The notes beneath the pieces are model-generated. The model searched no databases. It was not told where the DNA came from and saw only the letters and a program-made list of their open reading frames with translations. A program made the translations under genes and the position numbers. Below are positions 62,172 through 64,000 of a stretch of 64,000 bases of DNA, in pieces. Position 1 is the first letter of the stretch. Each line of letters starts with the position of its first letter. This stretch comes from Nocardia donostiensis (GTDB taxonomy: Bacteria > Actinomycetota > Actinomycetes > Mycobacteriales > Mycobacteriaceae): positions 34,483 to 98,482 of the forward strand of contig NZ_MUKP01000022.1 in the NCBI RefSeq assembly GCF_002081715.1, read 5' to 3'.

Positions 62172-62693
62172 TCACCCGGCCACCGCGCGCAGCATCCGCA
62201 GCTGGCCGATCTCGGCGGCGTTCTTCATCAGCTCGGCATTCACCCAGGCCGCCAGATGTGCCACCGTGAGCCCGGCCTCGGCAGGCCACGGGTACGCCGA
62301 CGGTGCGTCCAGCTCGGCGTCGCCGAGTTCGTCGAGCACACCCAGCCATGCGGTGCGCATCGCGCTCAGCCGGGCCACGGCCGAGGCTGCATCACCCGGC
62401 CAGAACACCTCGGTGCGATCGGGCAGCGGGTTCCCATGAGCGTGTTCGAGCGCCGAACTCCACCACCAGTCGATATGCCAGGTGAGCCAGCCGATGGTCG
62501 GTACCGGGATCGGGTCGGGTTCGGTGTCGGCCCAGTCCGGCCGCCATGTCCCGTCGGGGTGGGGGTGCACCGTCCAGACCGAGGTCGCCGGTTCCCAGCG
62601 GGCGTCGTCGTCGGTGAGGGCGTCGAAATGCAGCTGCGACAGCGACCAGGTCAGGTCGAACTGCCAGCGCAGCAGGTCACGGCGGTGTGTCAC
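62172..62693 (-). CDS. DinB superfamily protein
   Basis: 173 residues from GTG 62693 (an earlier start would add 21 residues). A four-helix bundle of DinB type with His at the expected metal sites: LSQLHFDAL, LTWHIDWWWSSALEH and LTVAHLAAWVNAELMKNAAEIGQLR. Family members are metal-dependent, often thiol-linked transferases. No reaction is assigned here. It is divergent from infC. Confidence 0.82.
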   Translation of the reverse strand: MTHRRDLLRWQFDLTWSLSQLHFDALTDDDARWEPATSVWTVHPHPDGTWRPDWADTEPDPIPVPTIGWLTWHIDWWWSSALEHAHGNPLPDRTEVFWPGDAASAVARLSAMRTAWLGVLDELGDAELDAPSAYPWPAEAGLTVAHLAAWVNAELMKNAAEIGQLRMLRAVAG

Positions 62694-62785
62694 CGTGCAG
62701 ACGGTGCCAGGTTCACGGGGGTGCGGCAATCGGATATCGGCCCGGCACCAGCTCACGGTCGTTCGGCGAGAGCCGGGGTGAATGC

Positions 62786-62791
62786 TAAACT
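62786..62791 (+). promoter_or_regulatory. Extended -10 of the infC operon
   Basis: TGC-TAAACT, an extended -10 (TGn) form, giving a leader of about 280 nt before infC. No good -35 is visible. Confidence 0.45.
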
Positions 62792-62805
62792 ATTCGCTGA
62801 CGACC

Positions 62806-63004
62806 GTCCCGGGTGAACCCGGGACCGACAAGTGGAGCCCGACTCCCACCGTTGCCGGCGAGTATTCGCACTGGTCAAACGGTCCGGTCGCCCGCTGTAA
62901 CGGCGGGTTCCCGACCCGAAGCGATTCGGGGGCGGGGTCCCGGGTCTTTCGATCCGTGACGACCGGTCGACATCGGGCCCCGTAGCGAAATACCGCAACG
63001 GGGC
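62806..63004 (+). promoter_or_regulatory. Structured leader of infC with terminator-like stems
   Basis: Successive hairpins: GTCCCGGGT/ACCCGGGAC (62806-62825); CCCGAA-GCGA-TTCGGG (62915-62930); and GCCCCGT/ACGGGGC (62977-63004) followed by TTTCGTGTT. GACCCG (62913-62918) can also pair with CGGGTC (62941-62946), which precedes TTTCG. Overlapping, mutually exclusive stems ahead of T-rich runs suggest attenuation of the ribosomal operon. In other bacteria the infC-rpmI-rplT leader is controlled by L20. The mechanism here is inferred. Confidence 0.5.
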
Positions 63005-63073
63005 TTTCGTGTTGAACAAGGGGTTGCCATTGCGTGCGGTCGTCGGACGACACCGCTAGACCTAGGAGGCCCC

Positions 63074-63664
<591 letters not shown>

Positions 63665-63722
63665 CACCGGTCAGAACACTCCGCTCGCGCCGCGCGCGGG
63701 CACGAGACAGATTGAGGAATCC

Positions 63723-63917
63723 ATGCCGAAGATGAAGAGCCACAGCGGCGCTTCGAAACGATTCAAGGTGACCGGCAAGGGCAAGCTGCGTCGTCAGCAG
63801 GCCAACCGCCGCCACCTGTTCGAGCACAAGCCCTCCCGCCGGACTCGTCGTCTGGAAGGCACGGAGGCCGTTTCGGTCGCCGATGTCCCTCGCGTGAAGA
63901 AGCTGCTGGGTATCTGA
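63723..63917 (+). CDS. rpmI: Ribosomal protein bL35
   Basis: 64 residues, standard length, starting MPKMKSHSGASKRFKVTGKG. Highly basic with R-R-x-x-R-R-L motifs. It follows infC by 58 bp and would be followed by rplT just outside the window. Confidence 0.97.
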   Translation: MPKMKSHSGASKRFKVTGKGKLRRQQANRRHLFEHKPSRRTRRLEGTEAVSVADVPRVKKLLGI

Positions 63918-64000
63918 TACCCCTCCCGGCATCGCGATCGACGCATCGGACGCCGACAACCGACCCCCTCGGGCGCGGTCTGCGCCCCTAGATTCGAACA
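63918..64000. other. Start of the rpmI-rplT spacer
   Basis: No gene. A small hairpin GGGCGC-GGTCT-GCGCCC lies at 63971-63987. The expected rplT is beyond the edge. Confidence 0.5.

Noticed and set aside
57329..62875. Similar strings GCCGGTGAGTATTCGC (57328) and GCCGGCGAGTATTCGC (62855)
   Set aside because: Only about 16 bp shared with one mismatch and differing flanks; too short to call a repeat family.
62782..62985. 67-codon ORF in the infC leader
   Set aside because: Its ATG lies inside the proposed -10, it lacks a ribosome site, and the peptide has no family resemblance.

Overview
The window is high-GC actinobacterial DNA, most probably from Nocardia or a close relative in the Mycobacteriales. 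The evidence is the gene order, which tracks the Mycobacterium tuberculosis interval from hisD (Rv1599) to rpmI (Rv1642). Shared blocks are hisDCBH-hisA(priA)-impA-hisFI, bcpB, trpE-(TIGR02234)-trpCBA-lgt, pyk-tesB, pdtaR, polA, rpsA-coaE-(Rv1632c)-uvrB, the Rv1636-type stress protein, uvrA and infC-rpmI. Mycobacterial genes missing from this segment include chaA, cya, cydABCD, the Rv1637c hydrolase and lysX2. Genes found here but not in that block are an AlkZ-like glycosylase, a kinase/PBP pair, a CPBP protease group, an SPFH-RHH pair and a HelD-like helicase.

Layout: (1) 1-9.4 kb is accessory. It holds a TnpB nuclease running off the left edge, an AlkZ-like protein, an SDR/MerR divergent pair, a secreted hydrolase, an arylamine N-acetyltransferase, a lipoprotein transpeptidase and a Ser/Thr kinase. 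(2) 9.4-24 kb holds histidine and tryptophan biosynthesis, with many 4-bp stop/start overlaps implying coupled translation. HisA is probably the bifunctional PriA, because no trpF accompanies the trp genes. (3) 24-28.3 kb holds lgt, a TM2 protein, pyruvate kinase and acyl-CoA thioesterase II. (4) 28.3-31.1 kb is a minus-strand accessory group (CPBP protease, unknown protein, low-molecular-weight phosphatase, DUF4188 protein) followed by tRNA-Leu(CAA). (5) 31.3-35 kb holds pdtaR and polA. (6) 35-43.3 kb is accessory: a free-standing LeuA regulatory domain behind a leucine-rich leader peptide, thioredoxin, an RNA ligase-like protein, a polar amino-acid ABC importer, an SPFH/Arc-type pair, an FAD oxidoreductase and a methyltransferase. 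(7) 43.4-64 kb holds rpsA, coaE, uvrB, a VOC/AraC/DoxX group, a universal stress protein, a HelD-like helicase, a diguanylate cyclase, uvrA, three small minus-strand genes, and the infC-rpmI ribosomal operon.

Regulation visible in the sequence: many genes begin 6-8 nt after a good -10 hexamer, so leaderless transcription looks common (AlkZ-like, hisA, hisI, bcpB, lgt, pyk, polA, uvrB, Rv1632c-like, the leucine leader peptide). infC has no usual start codon and must begin at ATC behind an AGGAGG site, as is typical of IF3 autoregulation. The most novel-looking items are the attenuator-controlled stand-alone LeuA domain (34,977-35,659), the SPFH-RHH pair with tandem operator repeats (39,760-40,878), the unknown gene and CPBP protease that share one frame across a single TGA (28,333-29,529), a short dispersed intergenic repeat, and the edge-truncated TnpB.
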